35,583 nt of DNA from Gracilaria vermiculophylla (lineage: Eukaryota; Rhodophyta; Florideophyceae; Gracilariales; Gracilariaceae). Of this stretch, positions 1 to 9,389 are shown one piece after another (positions within the stretch are counted from its first letter, which is position 1; each line of letters opens with the position of its first letter). The notes below the pieces were generated by a model. That model was not told the origin of the DNA. It did no database searches and saw only the letters and a list, made by a program, of their open reading frames with translations. The position numbers and the translations under genes are program-made. Location: assembly GCA_019155205.2 (NCBI GenBank), contig JAHNZQ020000181.1, forward strand, positions 81,122 to 116,704. The letters are read 5' to 3'.

Positions 1-5
1 CGAAG

Positions 6-1178
6 ATGCAGCGCCGGATGGATATGCAAATGAAGAAGCACTCCTTCTCAGGAGAAGACCCCATCTCGGTGTTCAATTTTCTTGCGCGCTTCCGTTCAGC
101 GTTTAACACCGATGGTGTTCATGAAGGTGCCGTTGTATGGTGCTTTCAGTTTTACCTCACAGGCCGAGCGCACTCGCTGGTGCAGCCGCGCCTCACAGGG
201 GGGAGCACCATTGTGGATGGTCCTGGAACAAATATCTTGACGACGTACCCGGAGGTAGTCAATTTCCTCCTTAAAAAATACGCCACGGACGAGGTGATAG
301 CCGATGCCGATGCTAAAGTCACCTCCTATAGACAGAACACCGGAATGACCGAGACGGAGTTCTCGCAGAAGCTGTGGACCAAGGCCTTGCGGTGTAGGAA
401 TGTGTACTCCGAACGGCGATTGAAGTCGCTGTTTGTCAAGGAACTCCTTCCCTGGATACGCGCGAGGGTGCGTAATCACCTGACAACGCACCCAGATACC
501 ACCTATACGGAGTTAGTACGTTTTGCGGAATCCTATGGGGATGCCCACCGTGCCGTGCGACGCAGTCATGGTCCACTTTCGGACAAACCGGCGGCCTCAT
601 GGACCCTTCGGGAATCCGCCCGGACGTTGAACTCCAGCACCTCGGAGAAAGTCGACGAGCTCACGCTCATAGGAGAGCAAGAGGCCCTTGCCCTCATATA
701 CGCCTCTTCTCAGGGAGCACCGTCTAGGACGAGGACACCCTCGTCTCCCACTTCGTACGCCTCGCCAGGATCTTACAGATGCGTCCGATTTTCGAACTTT
801 CGAGGCTACCCACCGCCTTGCAGGATTTGCTTTTCACGAGAGCCCGTACACTGTACGACTCTCCCCCTGGCAATGGGGGCCACCATCCTACAGGAAAGAG
901 AGAAAAACTTCCAGGATCTGAAGGACACACCAACGGAGAGCAAAAGTTATCGAGCCGCGTATCGCGACATCCGCTCCCCTCAAGGAAACTACGGTTACCG
1001 TGCTCCACCGGGAGTGCAGCCTGTCCCACTGTCACTAGCACCCGCAACGCAGGTGCCGTTGTCCAAGTCGGTTGCACCTCAGAGGAACACGTCGCATCAC
1101 GCTGCACAACCGCAGAAGCCGTCCCCGCCTGGAACTCAGCCCCTCTCCAACCAGGAAAACCCTCAGAGCCACGCGTAG
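6..1178 (+). CDS. gag: Gag polyprotein of Gypsy-1 (probably 5'-partial)
   Basis: Gag builds the virus-like particle of the retrotransposon in the cytoplasm and packages its RNA. The reading frame is already open at base 3, so the ATG at 6 may be internal. Residues ~10-180 have the helical capsid-like pattern of gypsy gags (FSGEDPISVFNFLARF at the start, then alternating hydrophobic segments). A run with CRIC and a nearby HC around residues 270-285 looks like a degraded CCHC zinc knuckle; the His/last Cys spacing is wrong. The C-terminal ~80 residues are rich in Pro, Gln and Ser. The frame closes with TAG at 1176-1178. Pol lies in the -1 frame relative to gag, so expression of pol would need a -1 shift, or one base has been lost or gained. 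I found no convincing slippery heptamer near the end of gag. Confidence 0.75.
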   Translation: MQRRMDMQMKKHSFSGEDPISVFNFLARFRSAFNTDGVHEGAVVWCFQFYLTGRAHSLVQPRLTGGSTIVDGPGTNILTTYPEVVNFLLKKYATDEVIADADAKVTSYRQNTGMTETEFSQKLWTKALRCRNVYSERRLKSLFVKELLPWIRARVRNHLTTHPDTTYTELVRFAESYGDAHRAVRRSHGPLSDKPAASWTLRESARTLNSSTSEKVDELTLIGEQEALALIYASSQGAPSRTRTPSSPTSYASPGSYRCVRFSNFRGYPPPCRICFSREPVHCTTLPLAMGATILQEREKNFQDLKDTPTESKSYRAAYRDIRSPQGNYGYRAPPGVQPVPLSLAPATQVPLSKSVAPQRNTSHHAAQPQKPSPPGTQPLSNQENPQSHA

Positions 1179-1180
1179 AG

Positions 1181-3058
1181 GCTCCGCGTGGCTCTTCAAC
1201 ATCAAGCCTCAGCTCCACGGAGGTCGCCATTAGGAAAGAGGGAGAGGCAGTCTGCTCCGTCGACGCAGAATCCGCGGGCCCCCCAATCCCGTTGGACCCA
1301 TTCGACACCTTGGAGGATTCTGTGTGCACGCTCCGCCGTGAGAATTATAAGGTATTTGCCTCTAAAGGATGTTCCCCGCTCGCCTTCACCACGGTGCGCG
1401 CTATCCTCGATACCGGAGCTGGCCCAAATCCGGTGCAGGCCGACGTGCTCCCGCGGTCTGCTCTCGGCTCCTTGAGGACTGGCAAGCTCCCGACGGTACG
1501 CGATGCGTCGCGGCGAGCATTGAACATCCTCTGCGCAGTCCCCTTGTACCTCCGGTTGGGCTCCTTACAGGTGAAAGTTTGGTTCCTCGTGGCGACCAAC
1601 TTGGCCGCACAGTGCATATTGGGTACCTCCTTTGTGGATCGATATGTACGTGCAATCTACCCACGCCTGCGGAAGGTGACGTTTCATGACGCCGCCCCTG
1701 TAGGTATCGTGTCCACATCTCCAGGATCGGACGCCAACGCGCGTCACATGGGTAATCTTCCAAATGAGACGCAGTCGAACAGGCTCCGAGTGGTGAAGAG
1801 CATCGAAATACCCGCGAGGAGTCAGGCCAAAGTCTGGGTGCAGACCTCTGTATCTGGCCTTTCATTCCTACAGGAGAGTCCACACCTGACGACAGAGCAG
1901 CACTTCATGATGGCGAATGGTGTTATGGAAGTGATACCGAACATTCTCTTCAGGGTTGTGCTCGCCAACTTCAAGGAGTCGCCGCTACAGCTCCAGAAAG
2001 GAATTTTCGTCGGACAGGCACTGCCCTCCCCTGCAGGACTGGCTCACGTTCCCCGATCAGAAGACCTTGCGGACCGCGATCCTATCGCCACCATGGAAGC
2101 TGAAGCGACTTCAACGGCTCCAGAGGCAGAGAATCCTGCCACCTGGCAGGAGAAGCTCCAAATTAGCGATGATTTCGAAGGGTATCGCGATAGAATAGTG
2201 GAGATGCTATCCGCCTTGAAAAACATGTGGTCTGGTCGCCTGGGTCGGGTCAGCCTGGCCAAGCACAGGATCCAGCTCACACCGGATGCTAAGCCGGTAC
2301 ATCAACTCCCGAGGAGGGCCGGACCCCCCGCGCGCGACTTTCAACGCGATGAGGTCCACCGGATGCTGGAGAAAGGCATTATAGAGCCTTTTAATTCCAA
2401 ATGGGCCTCCCCGATGGTCGTTTTCAAAAGGAAAGATGGCTCCCTAAGGTTCTGTATTGACTATAGCCGCCTCAACGATTTGACGGTACGCGATTCGTAC
2501 CCAATAACCCGGATGGACGAATGTATCGACTCCTTAGGCGATGCGTCCGTTTTCTCCACGCTGGATGCCAACAGCTGCTACTGGCAGATTGAGATGGACG
2601 ACTCCGATAAGGATAAGACAACGTTCACCTCGCACTGTGGGATATTCAGATTCCTAAGGATGCCATTTGGATTAAAGAACGCACCCGCTGCGTTCCAACA
2701 TGCGGTGGACATTATCCTGACAAAGGTGATGTGGCAGTACGCCTTGGTGTATATCGATGATGTCATTATATACTCTCGCAGCGTGGAGGAGCACTTCATT
2801 CATGTCAAACACGTGCTCCAACTCCTAAAGGATGCTGGCCTCACCTTGAAGCTGGAGAAATGTTTCTTTTTAAAGTCGTCGGTCGACTACCTGGGGCACG
2901 TTATGCTCCTGGGCCGCCTACAGGTTTCTAGGAAAACTCAAGACGCCATTCAGGAAGCTCGCCCTCCCACAAACCAGATGGAGCTCCGCTCCTTCCTTGG
3001 GTTGTGCAACGTCTATCGGAGGTTAGTACCTAAATTTTCCCGTATAGTGGCGCCGTAA
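1181..3058 (+). pseudogene. pol: Gypsy-1 pol part 1: aspartic protease and reverse transcriptase
   Basis: The frame is open from 779, but the stretch overlapping gag (779-1178) is Ser/Pro-rich low-complexity and is probably not used. The protease active site AILDTGAGP is intact, with Asp at 1409-1411. A post-protease linker follows, with the usual pattern up to about 2040 (for example NGVMEVIPN and LQKGIFVGQALP). Reverse transcriptase occupies about 2290-2900: LEKGIIEPFNSKWASP, then FCIDYSRLND, then the first metal-binding Asp in STLDANSCYWQI, then RMPFGLKNAPAAFQ, then the catalytic YIDD at 2750-2761, and YLGHVM in the thumb. So PR and RT keep their key residues. The frame stops at TAA 3056-3058 inside the RT-RNase H connection, and recognisable protein continues in the same frame directly after it. 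Confidence 0.9.
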
Positions 3059-3910
3059 AGTCGCCTCTTGGAGAAGAACAAGCCGACGCAATTGGTTATC
3101 TTGACGGACGAGGAGTTTGAAGCCTTTGACACCCTGTAGAGGAGACTGATAGAACCACCAATTTTGGTACTTCCGATTCGGCACGGCCGACTGGTGCTGG
3201 ACACCGACGCCTGTAAATACCAGGTCGGATGTGCCCTCCTACAGGAGCAACCGGAAGGTGGAATTCAACCCATCGGGTATTGGAGTCGCAGCCTCACCCC
3301 CACGGAACGGAATTATTCCACTTCGGAGCGCGAATGTCTCGCCATCGTGTGGGCGGTTTTGCTTTTACGCCCATACTTGGAAGGCGCGGGCTCCACCTTG
3401 AGGACAAACCACGCACCACTGAAGTGGATACTGTCCTTGACGGATGCTTCCAGTCGCCTGGAAAGGTGGAGGTTACGCCTTCTGGAGTTCGAGTTTGACA
3501 TCGCCCACCGCCCTGGCATTAAACACTAGGCTGCGGACACGCTCTCGCGAATCTCAACCGATGGGGAACATAAAACACCTTTGGAGGACAACACCCGGTA
3601 TCTGATCATCCAGGACGCCGACGGGAAAGAAAGATCTTATGGAGAATGTTTGGAATGCTGTAAACCTGGAGGAAAATACAGTGGACTACCTGAGGTGATG
3701 GCTCTTGTTGAGGAGGAGAAAGAAATCCTCCCCATTACCGTAGCAGAGTTCCTGAAGGAGCAGAGTACGGATGCGTACTTCACGGAGTGCCTCGCCACTG
3801 TGGGGAGTTTGACATCGCCATTCGACGTCGACCGAGACGGCGTGCTTGTACGCCGCGCCCCCCGGATGGAGCTCTCCAAAAGGTGGTCCCGACGAAGTTA
3901 CGGGCGATAG
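3059..3910 (+). pseudogene. pol: Gypsy-1 pol part 2: RNase H and connection to integrase
   Basis: This continues part 1 in the same frame. TAG at 3137-3139 precedes the RNase H proper. RNase H motifs are visible: LVLDTDACKYQVGCALLQ with the first catalytic Asp, then NYSTSERECLAIVWAV with the catalytic Glu. The third acidic position is changed: TNHAPLKW at 3404-3427 carries AAC (Asn, 3407-3409) where the family has Asp. A further TAG at 3527-3529 falls in the conserved stretch just before AADTLSR, where the family usually has Gln. The frame then stays open through the linker to integrase until TAG at 3908-3910. That last stop is reached only because the true reading frame shifts near 3870-3890. 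With three nonsense codons and one lost metal ligand, this copy cannot make an active RNase H. Confidence 0.85.
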
Positions 3911-5316
3911 TGTTGTACCTGCCGCACTATCCTCGTCTCGCCGGGCACCCTGGTGGATCTCGAATGTATTTCACCATGCGGAGGGAGTTGTATTGGCCGA
4001 ACATGGCTAACGACGCCTTCCAAACGGTGGCGGATTGCTATTCCTGCGCCGCCGCTAGGGGGAGTATACGGAAACACCGGACGCCGCTCACGCTGTTCCC
4101 ACCTTCATGACCGTTGGAGTTTGTGGCCATGGACATCTTGGGTCCTCTCCCCAAGAAGGAGCGAGTACACCGATTTATCCTCGTGATTACGGATCGCTTT
4201 TCCAAGATCACGCGTGCCATTCCCCTCCGGAGCACCACTGCAGCAGTGTTTGGCGACGCCTTCTTGGAGCATTTGGTTTACCCCTACGGGATACCAATGT
4301 ACCTCCTTACGGTCAACGGACCCCAGTTCGCGGCGAAACTCTTCAGTGCCGTCTCCAAAATGCTGGGGATGAAGCAGATGTTTACAACTGCCTATCACCC
4401 CCAGACAAACAGCCAGGCGGAACGGTTCAACAAAACCATCGCCTCGAGGCTGAAGCACTACGTCGCGGAACACCAGAAGGATTGGGACGCATATGTGGGA
4501 CCCCTCACGTATGCATACAACCTACAGGTGCAACGCTCCACGGGGACTGCTCCTTTCAATTTGGTGCTATCGCGCATTTCGCCAAGTGCTGTTATCGCGG
4601 CACGCGCCACGGCGCACCCGGCGGATGGGCCACAGATGCCAACTGCGGCTCAAACCAAACGCTCCATCCTAAGGCGATATGAGAACGCACTCTCCCTCAC
4701 GAAGGAGAGACTCAACGCCTCGCAGAGGAGATACAAACAGGACTTCGACCGAAAGGTTATGGAAGGTCGTCACCTGAAGGAAGGCGACAAGGTTTTCCTC
4801 GATAAAACCGGGGAAAACTCCGATGAACCGCTGGATGTCACGCGCAAGTTAGCGCCCACTACCTCAGGGCCCTTCTACGTCCTGGCCACCTACAGGGATA
4901 CTGTCGCCATTGAGGTGAACGGGCTTAAGGATTTCGTCTCCCGTGATAGTGTGACGAAAGTCCCAACGCCCAGCCTTTCAGGAATGCCCACCACCGCACC
5001 TCAGGGACACCGCGCGGAGATTCCTCATTCAACCGCCTCAGGCGCGACGGCATCACGGGATACTGGGAACCGCATCACTGCCCTCGGTGAGCCAGTCCTG
5101 GAGGCTCCCGATGCCATCATGACCCCTGAAGGTGACATCCTCTACGCAGTGGACCATATTGTCTCGCATCGACAAACCCCTGCAGGAGTACTGTACCGCA
5201 TCCGCTGGTACGGGTACACCTCGAAGGACGACACGGAAGAACCTCCGGAACATATCCCGGAAAACTTCCTTAGGCGATACCACGCCAATCTGGTGCGGAA
5301 AAGCCTCTCCACATAG
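3787..5316 (+). pseudogene. pol: Gypsy-1 pol part 3: integrase with C-terminal chromodomain
   Basis: Integrase inserts the cDNA, and the chromodomain is thought to guide it to modified histone H3 in chromatin. The frame here is shifted from part 2. The HHCC zinc-binding region is at about 3920-4056 (LPHYPRLAGH ... CYSC). A TGA at 4108-4110 separates it from the core, which reads on from FVAMDILGP (first catalytic Asp at 4132-4134). The second catalytic position reads LLTVNGPQF, with Val (GTC, 4312-4314) instead of the invariant Asp. The Glu of QAERFNK lies 36 residues further on, the normal D-35-E spacing. A GPY/F-type module (KLAPTTSGPFYVL) is at about 4846-4884. The chromodomain at about 5140-5290 has YAVDHIVSHR and YRIRWYGY, but reads DDTEEPPEHIP where an aromatic residue normally follows DDT. 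It ends at TAG 5314-5316. Confidence 0.9.
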
Positions 5317-5322
5317 GCGCTT

Positions 5323-5356
5323 CCGTTTAGGAAAGGGGGAGGGGGCCCCCAAACGG
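5323..5356 (+). other. Internal polypurine tract in a small inverted repeat, just after pol
   Basis: AGGAAAGGGGGAGGGGG (5329-5345) starts 13 bases after the pol stop. In LTR retrotransposons such a tract primes plus-strand DNA synthesis and normally touches the 3' LTR. Here it is followed by CCCCC, so GGGGGCCCCC (5341-5350) is a perfect palindrome. The whole is bracketed by CCGTTT (5323-5328) and AAACGG (5351-5356), which could pair. The sequence TTTAGGAAA is shared with the second tract at 8146-8154. No TG-starting LTR end follows directly, so I read it as an internal copy and not the 3' LTR border. Confidence 0.6.
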
Positions 5357-5558
5357 AGATGTTTTTCGTCTTCGCCGTCTACCCCCCACTCGGAGTTCTA
5401 TTTTTCGCCTCCAGGATGCTGTGCTCGCTTTTTCGCATGCTCCTACGGCGGCACTTCGTGTCGCTGAGCTCGCGGGCATGGCCTATGCATGTTTGAACTA
5501 CCATTCATGGGGCTTCTGCTCCATCCGAAGGATATTTTATTGGTCAGGGTCCTATCAC
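5357..5558. other. Spacer between pol/PPT and the antisense frame
   Basis: About 200 bp with no coding signal on either strand that I can support. It would contain the 3' end of the antisense transcript and the 3' untranslated part of the sense transcript. Confidence 0.5.
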
Positions 5559-8162
5559 CTACAGGTCACCGAATTGCATTGAATAATCCGCTTCGAGGAG
5601 CACTCTCGCTGTGAGTGCCTGGCTATCAAAGAACTCTAACAGGCTTTCCTTGAGGGCCGCCATCGAGGCCCGGCCTGTCCGGGCCTTGTGGAGCTCAAAG
5701 ACCCAAGCATGCGCCTCACGCAGAGCCTCCACAGGAGAAGCCGGAGCAGGACGGCCTGTCACCAGGCACGCCTGCACCAACTCCTGAAAGGCAGCCTCCA
5801 GAGCCCCAGAGGAGACTCCTCGAGACGGTGCACCCGACGTGGCCACCTCCGTTGACGGCGTAACAACCGCCACGGAGGGAGCTGCGGACGGCGGACCAGC
5901 TGAGACAGGAGCTCCCCGACGGGATTCAGCGGGTTCTGCGCTGGAGGACGGCAATGCCAAGGGCGGAGTCGGTGACGCCGGAGGTGACGGTGGCGCGGGA
6001 ACTGGAACGCTCCGCAGGCGAGGCTGAGTAATCGGCGCAGGGACGCCTCGCAATCGGGGCTGCACCACTGGGGCCGAAGGTACCGGGACGGGAGTAATCT
6101 CATCCTCTTCCATGTGAGACACGGTGGCGACCACTGCGGGAGCATTCGGCACTGCGGCGGGCCGCGGAGTTATCCCCGCATGAGGTGCGCCCACATCCTG
6201 GGATGGAGCTGGTAACCGACTGGGCGCATCAAACGCCAGACTCTCTATCAAGAGGTCGCATTCGGGTACTCAAAGCCGCGGCACCTAAGGAACCCGAGAT
6301 GGCCCCAGACGGGGAAAGGCAGGGTATGCGTGCCCGTTATCGTCTCCATTCGGACTCCTCACGATGGGGTGAAACGTGTCCTCGCTGTAGTCGTACCAGA
6401 GGAAACCCGGTGTGTCACTCCACGCCACCTGGAGGTTGTAATCCAGCAGTGTCTCCGCTTCGGACTCGCTCCATGCGGTGCCCTTAACCAGTTTTTGGAT
6501 ACCAAAGGAGCGCAGGACCCGAATGATGGACGCCGACAAGGAGAGCAAACCCCCGGCGGTCGGCTGATATGACGAGTCCCATTAGAGGCGGCCGTCGCGG
6601 CATCGGGTATAGGAAGTTACGACTTCGTCCGCCGCTTGGAAGTACGCTATCCAGGTGCCGACCGCAAACTCCGTCGAGGCGATCAGCATGATGAACCGCC
6701 CTTGGGAGCCATGGGGATCCAGAATCTCGTATGTATGATACGCGAAGGTTATGGCAGTCGCCACGCAGAGATGCGGGGAAACCCAGTGGTCCCTCCAGGA
6801 GTCGTTCACCTTCAAATAGTACTTTGGACGATGTCCGGAGGGCATATCATGGAATTCCATGTTGTGCCATCCGTAGAAGTACCCGAACGAGGTGCGTACG
6901 CGAGTTTCGTCCGCGAGGTGCGTTCTTCATCGACTCCGATTGAGCCAGTACAGGCGGTCGTATGGGGGATTGAAGGGTAGCACCGCAAGGGCGGTGCGTC
7001 CATCGGCGATGCTTCCAGTTCGCCCCGCTCCCTGGTGCGAGCTCTCCTTGTCGAGCAGGACCTAGAGTCGCGCCTGGATCTCTCGTTCTTCAGCGCACCT
7101 CAGGTATGGAGTGTCGCGGTGTCCTACTGTGGTTGGAGCATTGTCACCATGTACCGGAGTATGAAGCCAATGGGCGCGGTATGCGTCGACGTGGTTCCAC
7201 TTCTGGTCGTTCCACGCAATCTCCGGGACGGCGCGGAACTGCGTCGCCTGCATGTACGGCCCGAAACGGTAAACGTAGTCCTCCACGGGACAGAGGAGAC
7301 TCACGCGCCTATCGTGGAACGGGACGAACACCCGCTTGCTGCGATGATCGAAGTGTTCTCCTGGACGGAACCGTGCTCCGGTCGAGGTGTGATACACCTC
7401 AGGATTGAAAGGGGAAGTCGGCGCCGGAGTCGGAGAGGACATTCTGAAGGTGTACGAAGCAGGGTGGATGGCGACCGAACGCGTCGTTACACCTGAGTAG
7501 AGAGACCTGAAACCACTCGGGGATCGATTCGAAGCTATATGCACCACCACGGAGGGAGCCGTGTCAAGCCACCACCGTGGAATCCGAGGCAAAGCCGGGC
7601 GACCGGCATCGGGCGAGTTATGAAGCACCATCGCGGGACGCGCGCTCATATCCAACGGAGAACGACGGAGGTGCGGATGAGAGACTTATGAGTCCGCCAC
7701 CTTCACGGAGATCGGATGAGCGGACGCGAAGAAGCGGGTGTTGCCAAAAGGAGTAACCTCGAAGGAGTCGGAATGGCTAACGCTTCCAGGGGGTCGGTAT
7801 CCTCGCGGGACTGACCCACGCTCCGTCCACGGAAGTTGCGCACTTGCACCGCGCACGGTACGCCGGAAGATGCGGACACTCGCGTTGCCGACTGGCGGGG
7901 CAGCACCGACAGGTGACACTAAGAAGGAGCGGATACAGCCAGGTGAAGGAGAAGCAGAGCCCATGAACGCCGCAAGCAGTGAAACGCGAGCCCGCGGCGA
8001 CACGCCGCACAGGAGTATGGAGAAGGGAAAGAACGCATGAAAAAGAGAACGGGCAAACTGCCGGAGGCCGCTCGTGCAGCAACACCAATAGGAGCCACCC
8101 CAGGGATCAAGAAAGCAGAAGATGCACCTCGAGGACGTGGTGCAATTTAGGAAAAGGGGCAT
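5559..8162 (-). pseudogene. Long antisense reading frame inside Gypsy-1, unknown protein, six in-frame stops
   Basis: Read on the minus strand, one single frame is protein-like from 8162 down to the TAG at 5559-5561. It is broken only by isolated stops at 7686 (TAA), 7062 (TAG), 6927 (TGA), 6582 (TAA), 6285 (TAG) and 6270 (TGA), with no frameshift. The true start is unclear: the first ATG overlaps the LTR border and the first ~60 codons are an odd Cys/Phe-rich stretch. An ATG near 7962 (MGSASPSPGC) is an alternative. The central part (about 7400-6580) is rich in Trp, Tyr and His, for example FGYFYGWHNMEFHDMPSGH, YYLKVNDSWRDHW and FAYHTYEILDPHG. It looks like a compact folded domain that I do not recognise. 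A Pro/Ala/Val-rich linker follows (about 6200-5900), and the last ~90 residues look alpha-helical (LEAAFQELVQ ... LLEFFDSQ). It lies between pol and the 3' LTR, in the position where antisense genes are known in some plant retrotransposons. I assign no function. Confidence 0.6.
8149..8161 (+). other. 3' polypurine tract of Gypsy-1
   Basis: AGGAAAAGGGG (8149-8159) followed by CA directly precedes the TG that opens the LTR at 8162. This is the expected place and composition of the plus-strand primer. It also fixes the LTR as plus-oriented and so belonging to the gag-pol at 6-5316. Confidence 0.8.
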
Positions 8163-8705
8163 GCAATACAGTGTTTCCTACGGAAAGAGGGTGGTTTGGC
8201 CTTGAGGTATAATATTCCTAAGGAGGGCTCGTATTTTATTAGCTGGGCCACGTGGTGCATAAGCTCGCCCGTGTGCTCTACAGTATTCTTGAGGCACAGA
8301 AAAATTATCATTTTTTTAGATATTTTATGCAGGTAATTAGTACAGTAGCGAGATCTGCCGAGGCCGGCTCCCGGCTTAATACTTAATCTGCCGATTGAGC
8401 TCTGGGGAAGTAAAGACAAGCACCCTTGAGTCTTCATCTACTTTTCCGGTTGGAGTCTCTTGTCGATCAACGCAGGTTTCTAAGCCGCCGATCCCCAGGT
8501 CGCATCAAAGAAGCGCCTGTAGGAGCATTGTCCGCCCAGTTAACCTCCCCCTCCGCTTGGTGTTTGCGGATCTCCTTTAACAATTCCCCCGGCTCGACTG
8601 CGGATACCGGAGACCACGTTTAGGAGTACGCGCCTTTGGAGTCAACAAAAACTCCTAACGGACGTTGTGCTTTACTACCTCAAGAGGAGGGCAGACAGTA
8701 CCACA
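8162..8705 (+). repeat. 3' LTR of Gypsy-1 (544 bp, TG...CA)
   Basis: It starts TGCAATACAGTG and ends GACAGTACCACA. Over nearly its full length it aligns by eye with 23620-24172. Shared landmarks are CCTACGGAAA near the start, GGTATAATATTCCTAAGGAG, GGTAATTAGTACAGTAGCGA, GGGGAAGTAAAGACAAGC and CTCCTAACGGACGTTGTGC. The other copy is flanked by a perfect 5-bp duplication, which sets the ends. TATAAT at 8208-8213 is the only TATA-like box, and it lies unusually close to the 5' end. The 5' LTR is outside the window. Confidence 0.88.
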
Positions 8706-9320
8706 TAGCGGCGGCGTGGCGGTGGCAGTGGCGCGGCGCAACCGCAGCGTGGGCGCGGGTATGAATGGCAGCATGGCGCGCGCAGCGAGTGCGGAAGGGA
8801 GATGGGGAGGAGGTTGTTGGGGGGGGGGGATGGGGGGCGGTGCGTAACTCGAAGGCCTTGGGGGCAATGGATATATGTGATAGTGCTTATGAACGTTTAC
8901 TACTCAAGGGGGGCGCGGGACGCGCGGTTTGTGGTAACGTACAAGCGGGTGTGCTGGCGGGCGGGCGGGTGGGCGGGCGGGTGGGCGGGCGGGTGCAGCA
9001 ATTGGCGAAGGCTGCGGCATCGGAGTGGGGCGCGGCGTGGGACAGACAGCGCAAGGTGGCATTGCAGGCGGCGGCGCAGACGGCTGTGCAGATGGCGGTG
9101 CAGACTGCGGCGCGGGCGGTGGCGGTGGGTGTGGCGTTTGCGGTGGCCCAAGCGCTGGCACCGATGTTTGTGGCCCGGCGGCGCGGGGTGCGCGAGCGCG
9201 CGCTCGGGACGCTTGCGCGCGGGAACGTTGGGGCGGTGCTGTGTGAAGTAAGACTGCTGGTACTGAGCACTGAATTTGAACGTAGCATAGAACGTCAGAT
9301 CGTGAACGCATAATTGCAAT
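8706..9320. other. GC-rich island next to the 3' LTR; coding status doubtful
   Basis: Composition changes abruptly at the LTR end to very high GC with many GCG/GGC runs, and returns to AT-rich at about 9310. A frame at 8765-9313 (+) of 182 codons is Ala/Val/Gly-rich in its second half (AAQTAVQMAVQTAARAVAVG). The minus strand and the other plus frame are equally open, as expected for GC-rich DNA where stops are rare. No known domain, start context or homologue is recognisable, so I do not call a gene. It could be a captured fragment, a CpG-island-like segment or a simple-repeat expansion. Confidence 0.5.
8959..8994 (+). repeat. Three perfect tandem copies of a G-rich 12-mer
   Basis: GGGCGGGCGGGT is repeated three times without a mismatch (8959-8970, 8971-8982, 8983-8994), preceded by a partial unit. 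Nine runs of GGG in 36 bases make this a strong potential G-quadruplex on the plus strand. Confidence 0.95.
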
Positions 9321-9389
9321 AGGGAAAATTTAATTTTTCACAAGTTTTTTTGCCCATGCGCTTGCAACTAGCGCATACTCCAAAAGATC

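Larger units (their letters stand above)
1..8705 (+). mobile_element. Gypsy-1: Ty3/gypsy chromovirus, 5' end outside window, with antisense insert and 3' LTR
   Basis: In order on the plus strand I see gag (6-1178), protease and RT (to 3058), RNase H (to 3529), integrase with zinc-binding region (about 3900-5130), and a C-terminal chromodomain (about 5140-5290). These are followed by a polypurine tract, an antisense reading frame, a second polypurine tract, and an LTR ending at 8705. PR-RT-RH-IN order plus a chromodomain is diagnostic of chromoviruses. The copy is dead: TAA at 3056, TAG at 3137, TAG at 3527, a frameshift near 3870-3890, TGA at 4108, and two altered catalytic residues. The LTR assignment comes from a second, solo copy at 23620-24172. 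The 5' LTR and primer-binding site lie outside the window, so the full length and target duplication cannot be given; the 5 bases after the LTR are TAGCG. Confidence 0.9.

Noticed and set aside
1..5316. Reassigned stop codons (alternative genetic code), since TAA, TAG and TGA all interrupt conserved protein
   Set aside because: Stops of all three kinds occur together with frameshifts and lost catalytic residues, and one TAG replaces Trp while another replaces Gln. This is ordinary decay.
5346..5560. 3' LTR starting directly after the first polypurine tract
   Set aside because: No TG border follows the tract, no second copy exists in the window, and a repeat-supported LTR with its own polypurine tract is present at 8162.
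5559..8162. Repeat-induced C-to-T mutation as the cause of the stops
   Set aside because: Every stop codon is one transition away from a Gln, Arg or Trp codon, so the stops alone cannot show a bias. An alignment with an intact copy would be needed.
8147..8437. Minus-strand ORF in the LTR (and its partner at 23620-23718) as a conserved gene
   Set aside because: The shared protein sequence is explained by the LTR being a repeat. In the second copy it runs across the LTR border into copia gag.
8765..9313. 182-codon ORF in the GC-rich island as a gene
   Set aside because: All six frames are open in this composition, and the protein is low-complexity Ala/Gly/Val without motifs.
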